The translations under genes and the position numbers were made by a program. The notes beneath the pieces were generated by a model that was given only the letters and a program-made list of their open reading frames with translations, was not told the origin of the DNA and did not search any database. A stretch of DNA of 64,000 bases, taken from positions 19,072,069 through 19,136,068 of the forward strand of contig NC_070607.1 of NCBI RefSeq assembly GCF_027172205.1, in the 5' to 3' direction. The DNA is from Podarcis raffonei. Its lineage: Eukaryota; Chordata; Lepidosauria; Squamata; Lacertidae. Shown piece by piece: positions 32,718 through 43,287 of this stretch (position 1 is its first letter; each line of letters opens with the position of its first letter).

Positions 32718-33285
32718 AAATTTATTTATTTATCAAATTAAAATTTTACAGAAATATATCAAACATAAATCGTAAAAACAAGATTTCAATGAATCTCCTG
32801 GACTTCCATGCTCCCCTTTGTGGGTCCTAAATTCATCATTTCCTCTCGCATATTTTATGATGATCCAAATCTTTTACATCCCCATTGTGTCCAAATTTCA
32901 CCCTTAAACTACAAGTGATATTCCAATCCTACTAACGATTTTTACAGTTTACAATGGTCTATAAGTTATAAATTTTCCCCATTCCTTGTTAACATTTTGG
33001 TCTTCCTGATTTCTGACTCTGCTGGTCATTTTAGCCATTTCAGCTTAGTCCATTAACTTCATCTGCCATTCTTCTCTGGTAGGAACTTTATCTTCTTTCC
33101 ATCTCTGAGCCAGTAACATCCATGCAGCCATGGTCACATACATAAATAGTCTTTTCTGCTCCCTTGGGGTTTCAGCACCTAGAATTCCTAAACGGAAAGC
33201 TTCAGGCTTTTTAACAAAGGATATTTTAAACATTTTTTTCAACTCATTATATATCATTTCCCAAAATCCTAGCAAACATGCTCAA
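32718..33285 (-). mobile_element. L1 LINE 3' end
   Basis: The minus strand encodes FWEMIYNELKKMFKISFVKK, PEAFRLGILGAETPREQKRL, FMYVTMAAWMLLAQRWKEDK and VPTREEWQMKLMD, the L1 ORF2 C-terminus. An AT-rich 3' UTR ending in TTTATTTATTT at 32720 follows. Little damage is seen in the last 76 codons. Confidence 0.9.
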
Positions 33286-33425
33286 AGTTTGGAGCATTGT
33301 CTCTGGAAGACGAAGCTCTTACTACCTCCTCTACTGGAGGCAGGAAGCTTCTGATTCCTGAGGTGGAGCTACACACAGGGGGGGAAACCCCCACTATAAA
33401 TAAGTCAGAAATCAAATCATTATAG

Positions 33426-33633
33426 CAGGCATGTCCAACTCCCGAGAGACTGTGATCTACTCCCAGTATAAAAAAAACCACTGGCATTGATCTACCCATT
33501 GTCATTGGAGGGTGGAGGAACATGCATGGGGTGGGTGGATTGCCCAGAGTTGTTGAGCTTTTGGGGGAAGATCCCACGATCTACTAGGATCAGCTGGGGA
33601 TCTACTGGTGGATCTACTGGTTGGACATCCCTG
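33426..33633. mobile_element. hAT MITE, 208 bp
   Basis: Inverted ends CAGGCATGTCCAAC and GTTGGACATCCCTG. A perfect 8-bp duplication CATTATAG lies at 33418-33425 and 33634-33641. Confidence 0.93.
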
Positions 33634-33639
33634 CATTAT

Positions 33640-34245
33640 AGCACAGAAGCCAATAGAACAGGAATTAGTGGGAGTAGCTCAGGAACGCTGGTCGAGACAG
33701 CAGAGTGTGGCTGGAAGCTTTCTGGGAAGAAAAACCAGAGCAGATTGAGGATGCAGGAGGGCATCCAATTGAGCTGGGGTGAACAGAGCAGTTGGATAAA
33801 ATTTGCAAATGAGGAAATTGAAGACGTAGAGGATTTTCTGAGAAACCCTCATGTTCCTGGGGACATGGCCCTGAAAATCGAGGGAAGGGTTAGTGCTGAT
33901 CTCATCCCGGAAGAATTTGAAGTCAGAGGCTATGAACTTGTATCACCTTTTCCGTTTCCAAAAGAATTGGTTTAAAAAGCCTCCATGTATGATGAGGCAC
34001 TGCTGATGCCGATTCTAGATGAAGATGTCATTGTTCGACAGTTCCTTGAGACGTACATTTTAACCTGCCAATATGGCATATTAAGAGATGGACTGTTGTA
34101 CGAGAAGTGACTAGAGGACAATCGCATGCTGTGAATTGGAACCACACAAGAGAATGCATTCCATGGACTTCTGTCTTTTACTGAAGCTGGGCTGTTTGAA
34201 TTTTCATGCACAAAAGCAGCAAATAATTCACTTTATTAGAGCAAT
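33640..34245 (+). pseudogene. Unidentified eroded reading frame
   Basis: One plus-strand frame keeps a protein-like composition over about 190 codons, interrupted by a few stops. Readable blocks include SWIKFANEEIEDVEDFLRN, ALKIEGRVSADLIPEEFEV, RGYELVSPFPFPKE, YDEALLMPILDEDVIVRQFL, TYILTCQYGILRDGLLYEK and TQENAFHGLLSFTEAGLFEF. It is acidic, without introns, Zn motifs or membrane segments. I do not recognise the family. It may be a processed copy of a host gene or part of an old mobile element. Confidence 0.4.
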
Positions 34246-34374
34246 AAGTGTGGGAGAGGGAGCGGAGAGTTCTGAATCCCCACTTTAGCGTGATTATGCA
34301 GCTATGACCGTAAAATGTTTAGCGGTTCTTTCATTTCCGATGATTTCTCCACCATTCCCTATAGTAGTGGTTTT
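34246..34374. other. Short unassigned stretch
   Basis: Non-repetitive sequence between the unidentified frame and the hAT element. Confidence 0.35.
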
Positions 34375-35453
34375 CAACCAGTGTGCCATGGCACCCTGGG
34401 GTGCCTTGAAGGATGGTCAGGGGTGCCGCAAGCAACACTGGCCTCTGTCCCTCTTTCCTTTTTTTTAATAAATAATATTTTATTAAGTTTAACAATAGAA
34501 AAATAGAACAATGAAAACACAGAGAAAATATAAAACACAACAATACAAACTTTCACAATACATAAAATACAAACATTTAACAAGGGAAAAAAAAGAACAA
34601 TCAACACACAAAACATAGAATAAGAAAAACACAAATCACTCTTTTCTAATTATTCATCTTCAATTAACTTATTTTCCTGACTTCCTCACGCCTCCCTTTT
34701 TTATATTCCTTTTTAACAATTAGTTCAGCAAATTCGTATCCTACTACTTTGTCCTTATATATTTTACCTCCCAAATTTATAATTTATAATTTTTATCTCT
34801 TATTACTAGAACCCCTTCATTTTATTTCAATGCCATCAGCATTCATACATTTTACAATACTTCTGTAAATAAATTTTAAATTTCCTCCAATCTTCTTCCA
34901 CCAACTCTTCTCCCTGGTCTCGGATTCTGCCAGTCATCTCAGCCACTGTCCCTCTTTCCTTCTCTCCCTCCTCTGATGCTATCTTGCATCTCTGCCTCCC
35001 CAAGGCTTGCACAGCTGTTTGTTGCAGCAGCTCTGGCTACAAGCTCCACAGGTGAATGGTGCCTCTGGGTGCTGGTTGCCAGGAGCTGAGACAGCCTTGG
35101 AGTAAGCAAGCGGGCAAGGGAGCCCAGCAAGCTAGTCCGCCAGCCCTTGCTGTTGGGAATGGACAAAGAAGTCCCAGACCCCTGTGGGGCAGTGTGAGGA
35201 GGCACCTCTCTTTGGGGTGGAGTGGGGGGCAGCTCAGAGACCAGGAGCGGCAGCAGCGGCTGCCCAAGGAGCAGGGATAAGAGAGGAGGCTGAGGGAACA
35301 CTCCACAAGGGAGGGTGTCCAAAAAAGGGCAAGAGACTGCCAGCTCTGCAGGCAAGAGGTGCCATAACTGGGCTCCTGAGCCCCACAGGGGTGCCGCAGA
35401 AAGAAGGTAGTTAGTCAAGGGAGTCGTGGACTCAAAAAGGTTGAAAACCTCTG
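34375..35453 (+). mobile_element. hAT non-autonomous element hosting an L1
   Basis: Ends TAGTGGTTTTCAACC and GGTTGAAAACCTCTG. The interior near the ends repeats 'gggtgcc(g/t)' phrases. Net length without the L1 is about 580 bp. Flanks CCCTATAG and CCCATAGG are only partly alike, so the 8-bp duplication is weak. Confidence 0.7.
34445..34961 (-). mobile_element. L1 LINE 3' end inserted in hAT element
   Basis: A perfect 16-bp duplication CTGTCCCTCTTTCCTT lies at 34445-34460 and 34946-34961. The minus strand has the L1 ORF2 end (AEMTGRIRDQGEELVEEDW) and an AT-rich 3' UTR. Confidence 0.9.
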
Positions 35454-35475
35454 CCCATAGGAAGCTTTTCATATA

Positions 35476-36365
35476 CAGTGGTACCTCGGGTTACAGACGC
35501 TTCAGGTTACAGACTCCACTAACCGCAAAGAATCAAAGACACCGAAAGACAACAGGACTGCCCCAACTACAAAATTGTAGAAATCGAGAGATATATAGCT
35601 GCACCAGCAGCATATATCTTTTTTCTTGTATCCAAAAATGCAAGAAGGGCTTTTACACTTGCCAGAAGCTCGGCTCTGCCCTCGTCGGTCTTGGAAAGAT
35701 CCTTTTAAAAAGTCCCACATGACCAGAGAATTTGCACCTGTCCTTTGCGGGGTATAGGAAGCCCTGAACACATATTTTTTAGATGTCCCTTTTACGATGA
35801 GGCACAAAGAGAAACCATTGACCCCCCTGCTGGTGAGGCTTGCTGACCTCCCGGTAAAGCAAAAATTCGATCTTCTCCTGTTAGGCAAAGACCACAAGAC
35901 GACCCAGATTGTCGCCAGATTCTGTGCACAGATCTGTAGGCGCAGACCATCCCCTGATTTAATCTAGTTTATTAAGAAAATTCCCAAACCCGGATCCACA
36001 GGTGACTTTGGGTCATTTTTCTAAGACAGTCTATTTTAAAGTTTTTATGTGTTTATATGCACTTTTAAACTTAAAATCCATTGTTGTATATTGTTTTAAA
36101 TGTTTGTTTTGCTATTGGGATTGTAGTTCCATTTGTGTTTCTCAAGCTGGTCTCTGACTGTAATAAATTTCATGTTCATGACTCCACTAACCCAGAAATA
36201 GTACCTCGGGTAAAGAACTTTGCTTCAGGATAAGAACAGAAATCGTGCAACGGCGGCAAGCAGTGGGAGGCCCCGTTAGCTAAAGTGGTACCTCAGGTTA
36301 AGAACAGTTTCAGGTTAAGAACAGACCTCCAGAACGAATTAAGTTCTTAACCCGAGGTACCACTG
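35476..36365. mobile_element. Pogo/Tigger-like MITE split by a LINE
   Basis: Ends CAGTGGTACCTCGGGTTACA and CCCGAGGTACCACTG with TA on both sides. Net MITE length is about 235 bp once the nested LINE is set aside. Confidence 0.92.
35512..36192 (+). mobile_element. LINE 3' end nested in MITE
   Basis: A perfect 13-bp duplication GACTCCACTAACC lies at 35512-35524 and 36180-36192. The inserted 655 bp encode a zinc-knuckle-like tail (C..G...PEHIFF.CPFY shape) followed by a block like KFDLLLLGKDHKTTQIVARFC. A 3' UTR ends 'tctctgactgtaataaa'. It belongs to a non-LTR clade with a C-terminal zinc motif; the exact clade is not known to me. Confidence 0.82.
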
Positions 36366-36659
36366 TAGGCTTGATCCAAAGCACTGTGCAACTATTTCTG
36401 CATATGGATTCTGTCCTAGGATTCTTTTAGCCTTTGTCTCTCCATGTCCCTGGAATAGATGCTCATTATTATGAATGCAATGCAGCTACCTCAGTTTGAT
36501 AATGAATTATATGGAAAACAGCTTACAAAAACAAAAAGGCAAAACAATAATTTGTTAAAATATACCCAAAACACAATGGTTCTGCATTGCCGGGCCTGAG
36601 AGCTCCTCTGTACTTCCTGGGCATCAGAGAGTTGCACTGCAGCACAGGGGACACTGGGT
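36366..36659. other. Short unassigned stretch
   Basis: No feature recognised. Confidence 0.35.
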
Positions 36660-37014
36660 AAAGATAAGGGTAAAGGGGCCCCTGACCATTAGGTCCAGTC
36701 GTGGCCGACTCTGGGGTTGCAGCACTCATCTCACTTTATTGGCCGAGGGAGCCGGCGTACAGCTTCCGGGTCATGTGGCCAGCATGACTAAGCTGCTTCT
36801 GGCGAACCAGAGCAGCGCACGGAAACGCCGTTTACCTTCCCGCCGGAGCAGTACCTATTTATCTACTTGCACTTTGCCGTGCTTTCGAACTGCTGGTTGG
36901 CAGGAGCAGGGACCGAGCAATGGGAGCTCACCCTGTCGCGGGGATTCGAACCGCCGACCTTCTGATCAGCAAGTCCTAGGCTCTGTGGTTTAACACACAG
37001 CGCCACCCACATCC
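36660..37014 (-). mobile_element. Sauria SINE, full length
   Basis: Tail complement 'gggtaaaggggcccctgacc' through body to head complement 'cacagcgccacccacatcc'. Closely matches the copy at 43288. Confidence 0.95.
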
Positions 37015-37527
37015 TATTTATTTGTAATAGAACCCCTATAACTTTGTTCTCAGAGTGTTTTAAAAGATGTGCAATTACAGTTCAGACTCTTACACAAGAA
37101 AAGCACCAAAACCAAGTATAAAGGTTGCAGCACCAAGAATAATCTCTAAAACATAAGCTTATCAGCTACAGCAACTGCAAAGCAATATGAAATTAGCTAG
37201 GAGGTCTTCTCTTGGCAGAACAATGAACATGGACTAACAGCTCCCTTTCCACCTAAGAGCATTAGGATCTAACCTGGCATGACATTTAACGTTCAGGGTT
37301 TTGTTTTGTTTTTAATTTTTTTTAAAGATAGTGCAAATAGTATCCACTGATGGGGATGATAATTACTGGGGTGATCAATGGCGCCCGCAGGGATTTCCTC
37401 ACATTGCAAATAGCAGCTTCAGAAGAGGGATTGTCCTGAAGACTACAGCAAGCTAAATTTGTCCTCCACATCAAATAATTATTTGCCTCCTGTGCCCTTC
37501 CTCTGCCCCTCCTGAGTCATTCGTATG
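37015..37527. other. Unassigned stretch
   Basis: No gene or repeat recognised. Confidence 0.4.
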
Positions 37528-37582
37528 TATATGACTGGGGAAACCCAGCCAGATGGGCAGGGTATAAATAATAAAATTTATA
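37528..37582 (+). mobile_element. L2 3' terminus, very short
   Basis: Only 'gactggggaaacccagcc', 'agatgggcagggtataaat' and 'aataaaattta' remain. Confidence 0.8.
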
Positions 37583-37989
37583 TAGCATTTGTTGTCACAG
37601 CCAGGTGACTCTTTGATTCAGTAACTGGATACTTAACTCTTGCTCATTGCATTTGAAAAGAGTTTTTAACTTTTGCAGTACTCAGTCAAACCCTCAATAC
37701 GTGGGTTTATTTTTCATCCACAACACAACTTCCTTTTGTAGTCTGCTAGAGTGAAATTTTATATACTGAACACTTTGGTCTTGTCTTGCCCTTCCCTATT
37801 TAGGCAAGTTCTGCACCCAGTTCTGAGCTTTTTTTGTTTACCGAATGTCTTGCACGCCACATTAAAGCAGCTGTAATAGTCTGCGACGTGCAACCTATTA
37901 TGCGTCATCTTTAGTTTATGAAACTAAAGCCGGCAACTGGCGTCCCAGCCAGCTTCCCTTGTGGGCCATTGCACTCCTGGACCGATTTA
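37583..37989. other. Unassigned stretch
   Basis: No gene or repeat recognised. Confidence 0.4.
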
Positions 37990-38204
37990 CAGTGGTATCT
38001 CGGGTTACATACGCTTCAGGTTACACACTCCGCTAACCCAGAAATAGTGCTTCAGGTTAAGAACTTTGCTTCAGGATAAGAACAGAAATCGTGCTCTAGG
38101 TAAAAAAATCGTGCTTAGGTAAAGTGGTGCTTCAAGTTAAGAAGAGTTTCAGGTTACGTACAGACCTCCGGAACGAATTAAGTACTTAACCTGAGGTACC
38201 ACTG
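37990..38204. mobile_element. Pogo/Tigger-like MITE
   Basis: Ends CAGTGGTATCTCGGGTTACA and CCTGAGGTACCACTG, TA both sides. A short internal duplication 'aaatcgtgct(c)tagg' lies at 38086-38118. Confidence 0.9.
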
Positions 38205-39019
38205 TATTATTTTATTTGTTAAAATAAATACATAAATAAATAAATACCCCCCATCAGTGTTACATTGTTGTTATGGCGACGTATTTCTGGTATAATGCAC
38301 TTCTTTCTTGCGCATGGACCTTCCCCCTGGCATGCACTTCTGTTACTATGGTGACGGTTGGGCCTTCCTTTCGCCCCTCCTTTCAATGGTAGAGCACCTT
38401 CTGGTGTCTTGAGCATCTGTGTGTGGCGACAGTAGATGGCTGCGGGCACCGGGAAATAATAGTAGTGACAGAAACTTGCGAGCAGCTCCAACCTGCCAGC
38501 TCATCCATCTACGGAGCCAAGTCCGTCTTGTGCAGTATGGGTGGCTCAATCAGGCTTGAGATGTCTTGCAGCAAGTAAGTTGGTCCAATCTGGGAAATGT
38601 GCGGCCATGTCTATGGAATGCTAGGAGATCACAGAATCAGAGATCAGATTCTGAATGGGATGTGGAGGGGGAGGGAGAGAGAGAGAAATTCAGAACAGGC
38701 ACATTTAACTAATTTACACTTTCGGAGGTGGACACGCAAACTGAAGCACGGCGATCGTCTGGGATTGGCGCTTCTCTGAATTTTTCAAGGCAGTTCTCTG
38801 GCCAAGTAACTTGGGCAGAAATGCACAGAAAGCGTGCACAGAAATGCCTGTAACATACAAAAATGTGTTGCATTATGGGAAATTGCTCTGAGGAAGTCTG
38901 TACATTAGGTAGATTGGATACAGAAGTGTGTATCTATGGAGAATTTTTCAGTAAAATGCCGATGAATTTTTGTGACTCTTTTTTTTTAATGGAACATGTG
39001 AACTGATTTGGAAATATGT
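38205..39019. other. Unassigned stretch
   Basis: Contains an (AAAT)n-type stretch at 38222-38248 and a short (GA)n at 38669-38686. No gene seen. Confidence 0.4.
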
Positions 39020-39519
39020 AGAGCTGAAGACTCTTGAGAGTCCCATGGACTGCAAGAAGATCAGACCTATCCATTCTGAAGGAAATCAGCCCTGAGCTGG
39101 ACCATAAAGAAGGCTGAACGCCAAATAATTGATGCATTTGAATTATGGTGCTGGAGGAGACTCTTGAGAGTCCCATGGACTGCAGGAAGATCAAACCTAT
39201 CCATTCTGAAGGAATTCAGCCCTGAGTGCTCACTGGAAGGACAGATTGTGAAACTGAGGCTCCAATACTATGGCTACCTCATGAGAAGAGAAGACCCCCT
39301 GGAAAAGACCCTGATGTTGGGAAAGATGGAGGGCACAAGGAGAAGGGGACGACAGAGGACGAGATGGTTGGACAGTATTCTTGAAGCTACCAGCATGAGT
39401 TTGACCAAACTGTGGGAGGCAGTGGAAGACAAGAGTGCCTGGAGTGCTCTGGTCCATGGGGTCACGAAGAGTTGGACACGACTAAACGACTAAACAACAA
39501 CAACAACAAGAGCTGAAGA
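39020..39519 (+). mobile_element. BovB (RTE) LINE with 5' duplication
   Basis: Target duplication AGAGCTGAAGA at 39020-39030 and 39509-39519. The main part (about 39096-39508) runs from 'ctggaccataaagaagg' to the (AAC)n tail and encodes MRVPWTAGRSNLSILKEFS through GVTKSWTRLND. Its 5' end (39031-39095) repeats the downstream segment 'ctcttgagagtcccatgg' to 'aatcagccctgag', as if cDNA synthesis had jumped back on the template. Confidence 0.92.
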
Positions 39520-39619
39520 ATGGAAAATGAGAAACTGAAATTAACAGATGGCCCACCTACCCAGTTCCTTGCTCTATACAGTGTAGAGAACAGGCCTGGC
39601 TCTCAACATAGCATAGGAA

Positions 39620-39810
39620 CCATAGAGGCTGAGGTCTTTTGGCACCCGCCAATAAAATATTTGAGGGGGCTGGCCCCCCCAAAGATGATGGGCATTGCCA
39701 TTCAAATGGTGTGCGTGCACTGCGTCATGTGATCGATTATGTGGCGTGGGGCTTACTTGGACCCCTCCAATATTTTATTCAAGTTGGCACCCCGGCACCA
39801 TAGGTTTTTG
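39620..39810. mobile_element. MITE shared with 60118-60300
   Basis: 'aaatatttgagggggctggcc', 'gatgggcattgccattcaaa', 'tggtgtgcgtgcactgcgtc' appear in the opposite orientation at 60118-60300. Ends resemble 'cataggaaccatag' and 'ggcaccatagg'. Confidence 0.65.
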
Positions 39811-40139
39811 TGGGACTGATGTAGCCAAGTGAACAGGCATTAAGTCACCATCTCAGAAGCTGTGCTTTCTTCTGAGTTAAAATTGGAGGCACGCTTCATT
39901 CCTTTACCCCCAAAAAGCTGACTTCTTGAGTGTCTAAGAGGAAGAATTTACTAGCCCCAGAGGGGCAACTTACTCTCTCACATACACTGGGGTATGTGAG
40001 GAGTGTGGCACCGTGTCAGTACAGCAATGTGGCTAATGGGAGGTCAGGTGTCCAGTGACACCTCTTCTCATTGGCTGGTTCTTCATCCTGCTTGGTTGTA
40101 GTGGCAGTGGCCTTAGGTGGAAAGGGGAAGGTCTAAAAC
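39811..40139. other. Unassigned stretch
   Basis: No feature recognised. Confidence 0.35.
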
Positions 40140-40230
40140 AGTTTTTCTCAAACTTGGGTCTCCAGCTGTTTTGGATTACAACTCCCACCATCTCTGACTA
40201 GTGGTCCTTCTAACTAGTATGACCTGGGCA
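40140..40230. mobile_element. hAT-like palindromic MITE, left half
   Basis: 'tttctcaaacttgggtctcc', 'gttttggattacaactccca', 'ctgactagtggtcct' match half of 20240-20383. Confidence 0.6.
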
Positions 40231-40255
40231 AGAGACCCCAGGGCCAGACAGAGAG

Positions 40256-40513
40256 TGTTAAGTTGTGGGTGAACATATTAGACGACACAGTGATTCTTTA
40301 AACAGCTCTTGTTTATTCACAGGCCAGGACAGAACTGAACTGAAGGGTTCAGCCAGCCTGCTTATATAGAGCTCCACTAGAACGCAACAGTAACCATTTT
40401 CTGTAACTATCCAATCACTGAAAGTCACTTTTGATCCCTTATTTGCATATGTGGACCTGAACTATCTACAGTATCCCCCTGCTGGCCCAGGGTGAGAACT
40501 TCAGTACATAACA
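40256..40513 (-). mobile_element. Solo LTR, retrovirus-like fossil
   Basis: On the minus strand it runs from TGTTATGTACTGAAG to CACAACTTAACA (258 bp), with a TATATAAGC box and AATAAA. A perfect 5-bp target duplication GAGAG lies at 40251-40255 and 40514-40518. No internal region is present. It is a lone LTR, so its age cannot be dated from paired LTRs. Confidence 0.82.
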
Positions 40514-40518
40514 GAGAG

Positions 40519-42769
40519 GACATTTGGCCCCTTGAGGGTTTGCTATTCCTGACCTAGGGCATAAACCCTGGCAATGCAAACTAGTTTTGGGTGACCAAAG
40601 ATATACAGCAAAATTAAATCTCAGAGTGCTTGGGGAAACATTAACGGAACAAGTCACCACTGTGAACATAAATTTCACAAGCTTCCGCAGCCGCATCTCA
40701 CACCACAAAACAGATTGCCCCTTACCTTGCAACTTTGCTATTATTAAAAACAACGCAGTTACTCTCGAAATCAACAGACGGAGTTCTTGATACTCTCTTG
40801 TTGAACCATTGCGTTCAAAATATATAGATGCTTTCTTTGATGGCATCGCTCTCTCCCTTTCTCTCTCAAATCTCAAAAACCAATTTGCAGCCTCCCCACC
40901 CCCCTCGAGCTGTCACCCTGCTCAGTGGCACATGGGACGGCGTGTCGCGGAAAGATGACCACCCCCAACCTGGGGCTCCCCAAAAGGAACAGCAATAAAA
41001 CACTTTTTGAGGAATGCACTTCACAGCTTATTCTTTGTGAGAATTGCTTCTTTCGCCACAAACCCCCACGCTGCTAGGTGAAGCGGAGCAGGGGCAGTTT
41101 CCCTGGAAAGCTTTCCTTTGTTGGAATGAAGGAGGGTCTTCCGTAATAGAGAGAAAGTCCGGCTTGTTACATGAACTCCGCCGAAAGTGAAAATGGAGTT
41201 CTAATAAGGATGGCTGGCCTGTGACTTCTTTCAGAACAGAACAACGAAGGCACCCTACTCTTGTTGAACATCATCTCGCCGTAAGCATCTGGTGATGTGT
41301 TACACACACCATCTTCTTTTAACACACCTGGTGAAACCCCAGTGGGTTTTCCCCCCCTTCCTTTCTTTCCTGGTGCCAAACGGCAGCCCCATCACATGAT
41401 TACGCAGCAGCGGAGTTCAACGGGGCCAGATTTGTGTAGAGATGATATAGGATGCTGTGGCTGATGTTTCTTTCCTTCCTTGTCCCAGTTGGTATAAGCC
41501 AATTGCTGGCTACTCAGCATTTGCGATTTCCCCTTTCTTCCATTTCTTATGCATGCTCTTCTTAAATCTCAGCTCATCTGTCAGCTCCTTATGCAATGCT
41601 CCCTCAGGCAACCTGCCCACTGCTGGGGTCGTGTCGCTGCGGCAGGTTCTGATGAGATCTTGTGAGATCTCATGGAACTCTCGTGAGATTTTGCCAGAAG
41701 CTGCTGCATAACCCCAGTAAGCAAGGCTTTGGTGGGGGGTGGCAAGGGGCTGGCAGGAGCTGCTACAATTAAAACAAAACAAAACATGATTTCACCTTGG
41801 CTGATCAGATCCGGCCAACCAATTTTGAGTTGATGCCTTGTGGTTGGATGGACTCATGCTCCTCTGAGACGGTGGGCTGACCTTTATTTTATTTTATTTT
41901 TTCAGATGGAAAGGGTTGCCCGGGAAAATATTCAATCGTATGCATGGCCTCATTAGGGCACAGACAGTCCCTCATGAGACAATTTGTAAAGAGAATTTGT
42001 TTACCGCATTCCCCGCTTTCATTACAGATTCCGTCTTTGGCAATCTCAGACGTCAGGCTTATCATCACTTCGTTTCCTGGAGGTAATGAACGAAAATTCA
42101 AAGAAGATCCTGATACAATCGGAAGAGGTTAACACTTTGCATATTGTACGGCTTTCAACTATATCTTCCTCTTCAAGCCTTGCGTGGGGAAATTAAATGC
42201 CTCGTGTAGATATCTATAGGGTTAAGGCTATAATGATGCAACACAACGCAGCTAGTTATTACAATTATGTGATGTCACAAAAATCCTGGGATGCAAAGGG
42301 ATCCAGTTAACCTATAAATGTCAGTGTTGGGATTTGAGACTCTGGTGAAGGCTTAGGGAAAATTTCTAGAGGCGGAGAGGAGGGCAGGAAGCCTCAAAGT
42401 AACAGATGGGCAGAAGAGAGTCACACACCTACATGATGTATGGGAAAAGTGCAAAGCTTATATCTTTGAAGACAGCACAGTCTGATGGTGGGCGAGCTCA
42501 TCTTGTGTATAGTTTGGCACCCATGGAAGATATGCATCTCCTCTTACACTCAGCATCAGTGGGTGATGTGTGCGTGTGTTTCTGGAGGAAGGGAGGCTGA
42601 GGGCAACTAGGTAGGCAGAGAGACGGGAGTCATTTTGCCAGCATCATTCAGCCTGCCCCTTGGGTACCCAAGCTCAGAGTAATTGAATTGAATGAGGTCC
42701 CCAAGAAGACCAAAGGAACATAAAACCATGGCTGCATACACACACGCCATGGATTTACAGCATATGACT
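40519..42769. other. Longest repeat-poor stretch, candidate conserved non-coding
   Basis: About 2.2 kb with no recognised mobile element, in a window where repeats are otherwise dense. 41890-42130 has even composition and no frame preference. Exclusion of repeats can mark regulatory sequence; this is inference. Confidence 0.35.
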
Positions 42770-42850
42770 CCCCCCAAAGAGTCCTGGGAGCTGTAGCTTG
42801 CCCCCAAACTACAATTCCCAGCACCCTTCGCAAACGGCAGTTCCCAAAAT
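42770..42850. mobile_element. MITE fragment (ctgggagctgtag type)
   Basis: 'gagtcctgggagctgtagc', 'aaactacaattcccagcacc', 'cttcgcaaac' and 'ttctttaaagtgctttaaatg', a common amniote palindromic repeat. Confidence 0.55.
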
Positions 42851-43071
42851 TCTTTAAAGTGCTTTAAATGTAAGGTGAGCATTCAGGCCATTAGGTAGTT
42901 TATTTGGCCAGTAGTTCAGTAAATCTTTTAAGTGTCAGACCTCTGTATCTCAAAGACAACTGCAGATAAGAAGGTTTTACTCCTTCCTAGCGATCTTTTT
43001 TTGCACATTAGCCTGCTCGACATCGATGCTTTTTGAGCTATGTAGAGCAGCTAAACCACACAGAGGATAAC

Positions 43072-43198
43072 TAAGGCTGCAGTCCTGTATATTATTACTA
43101 TTACTATTATTATTTATTGAATATATATATCCCTGAGAATAAGTATGACTGAACTTAATGAGGCTTACTTCTGAGTAGACATGCCTAGGATGGTGCTG
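43072..43198. mobile_element. CAATCCTA-ended MITE with (ATT)n insert
   Basis: 'ggctgcagtcctgta' and 'ttactattactattatt', then 'gaataagtatgactgaactt', 'acttctgagtagacatgcct' and 'aggatggtgctg'. Same family as 44535 and 57085. Confidence 0.65.
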
Positions 43199-43287
43199 TT
43201 TGACTTTTAGTGGGGTAGGAGAGCGGGGGGGGGGAGAATTCACATATGGCAACCAATGCACCCCTTTGGTTTCAGATAGTACATGGG

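Noticed and set aside
34939-35472. 177-codon minus-strand frame rich in Leu and Pro
   Set aside because: Lies in the hAT element interior; no conserved motif or splice context.
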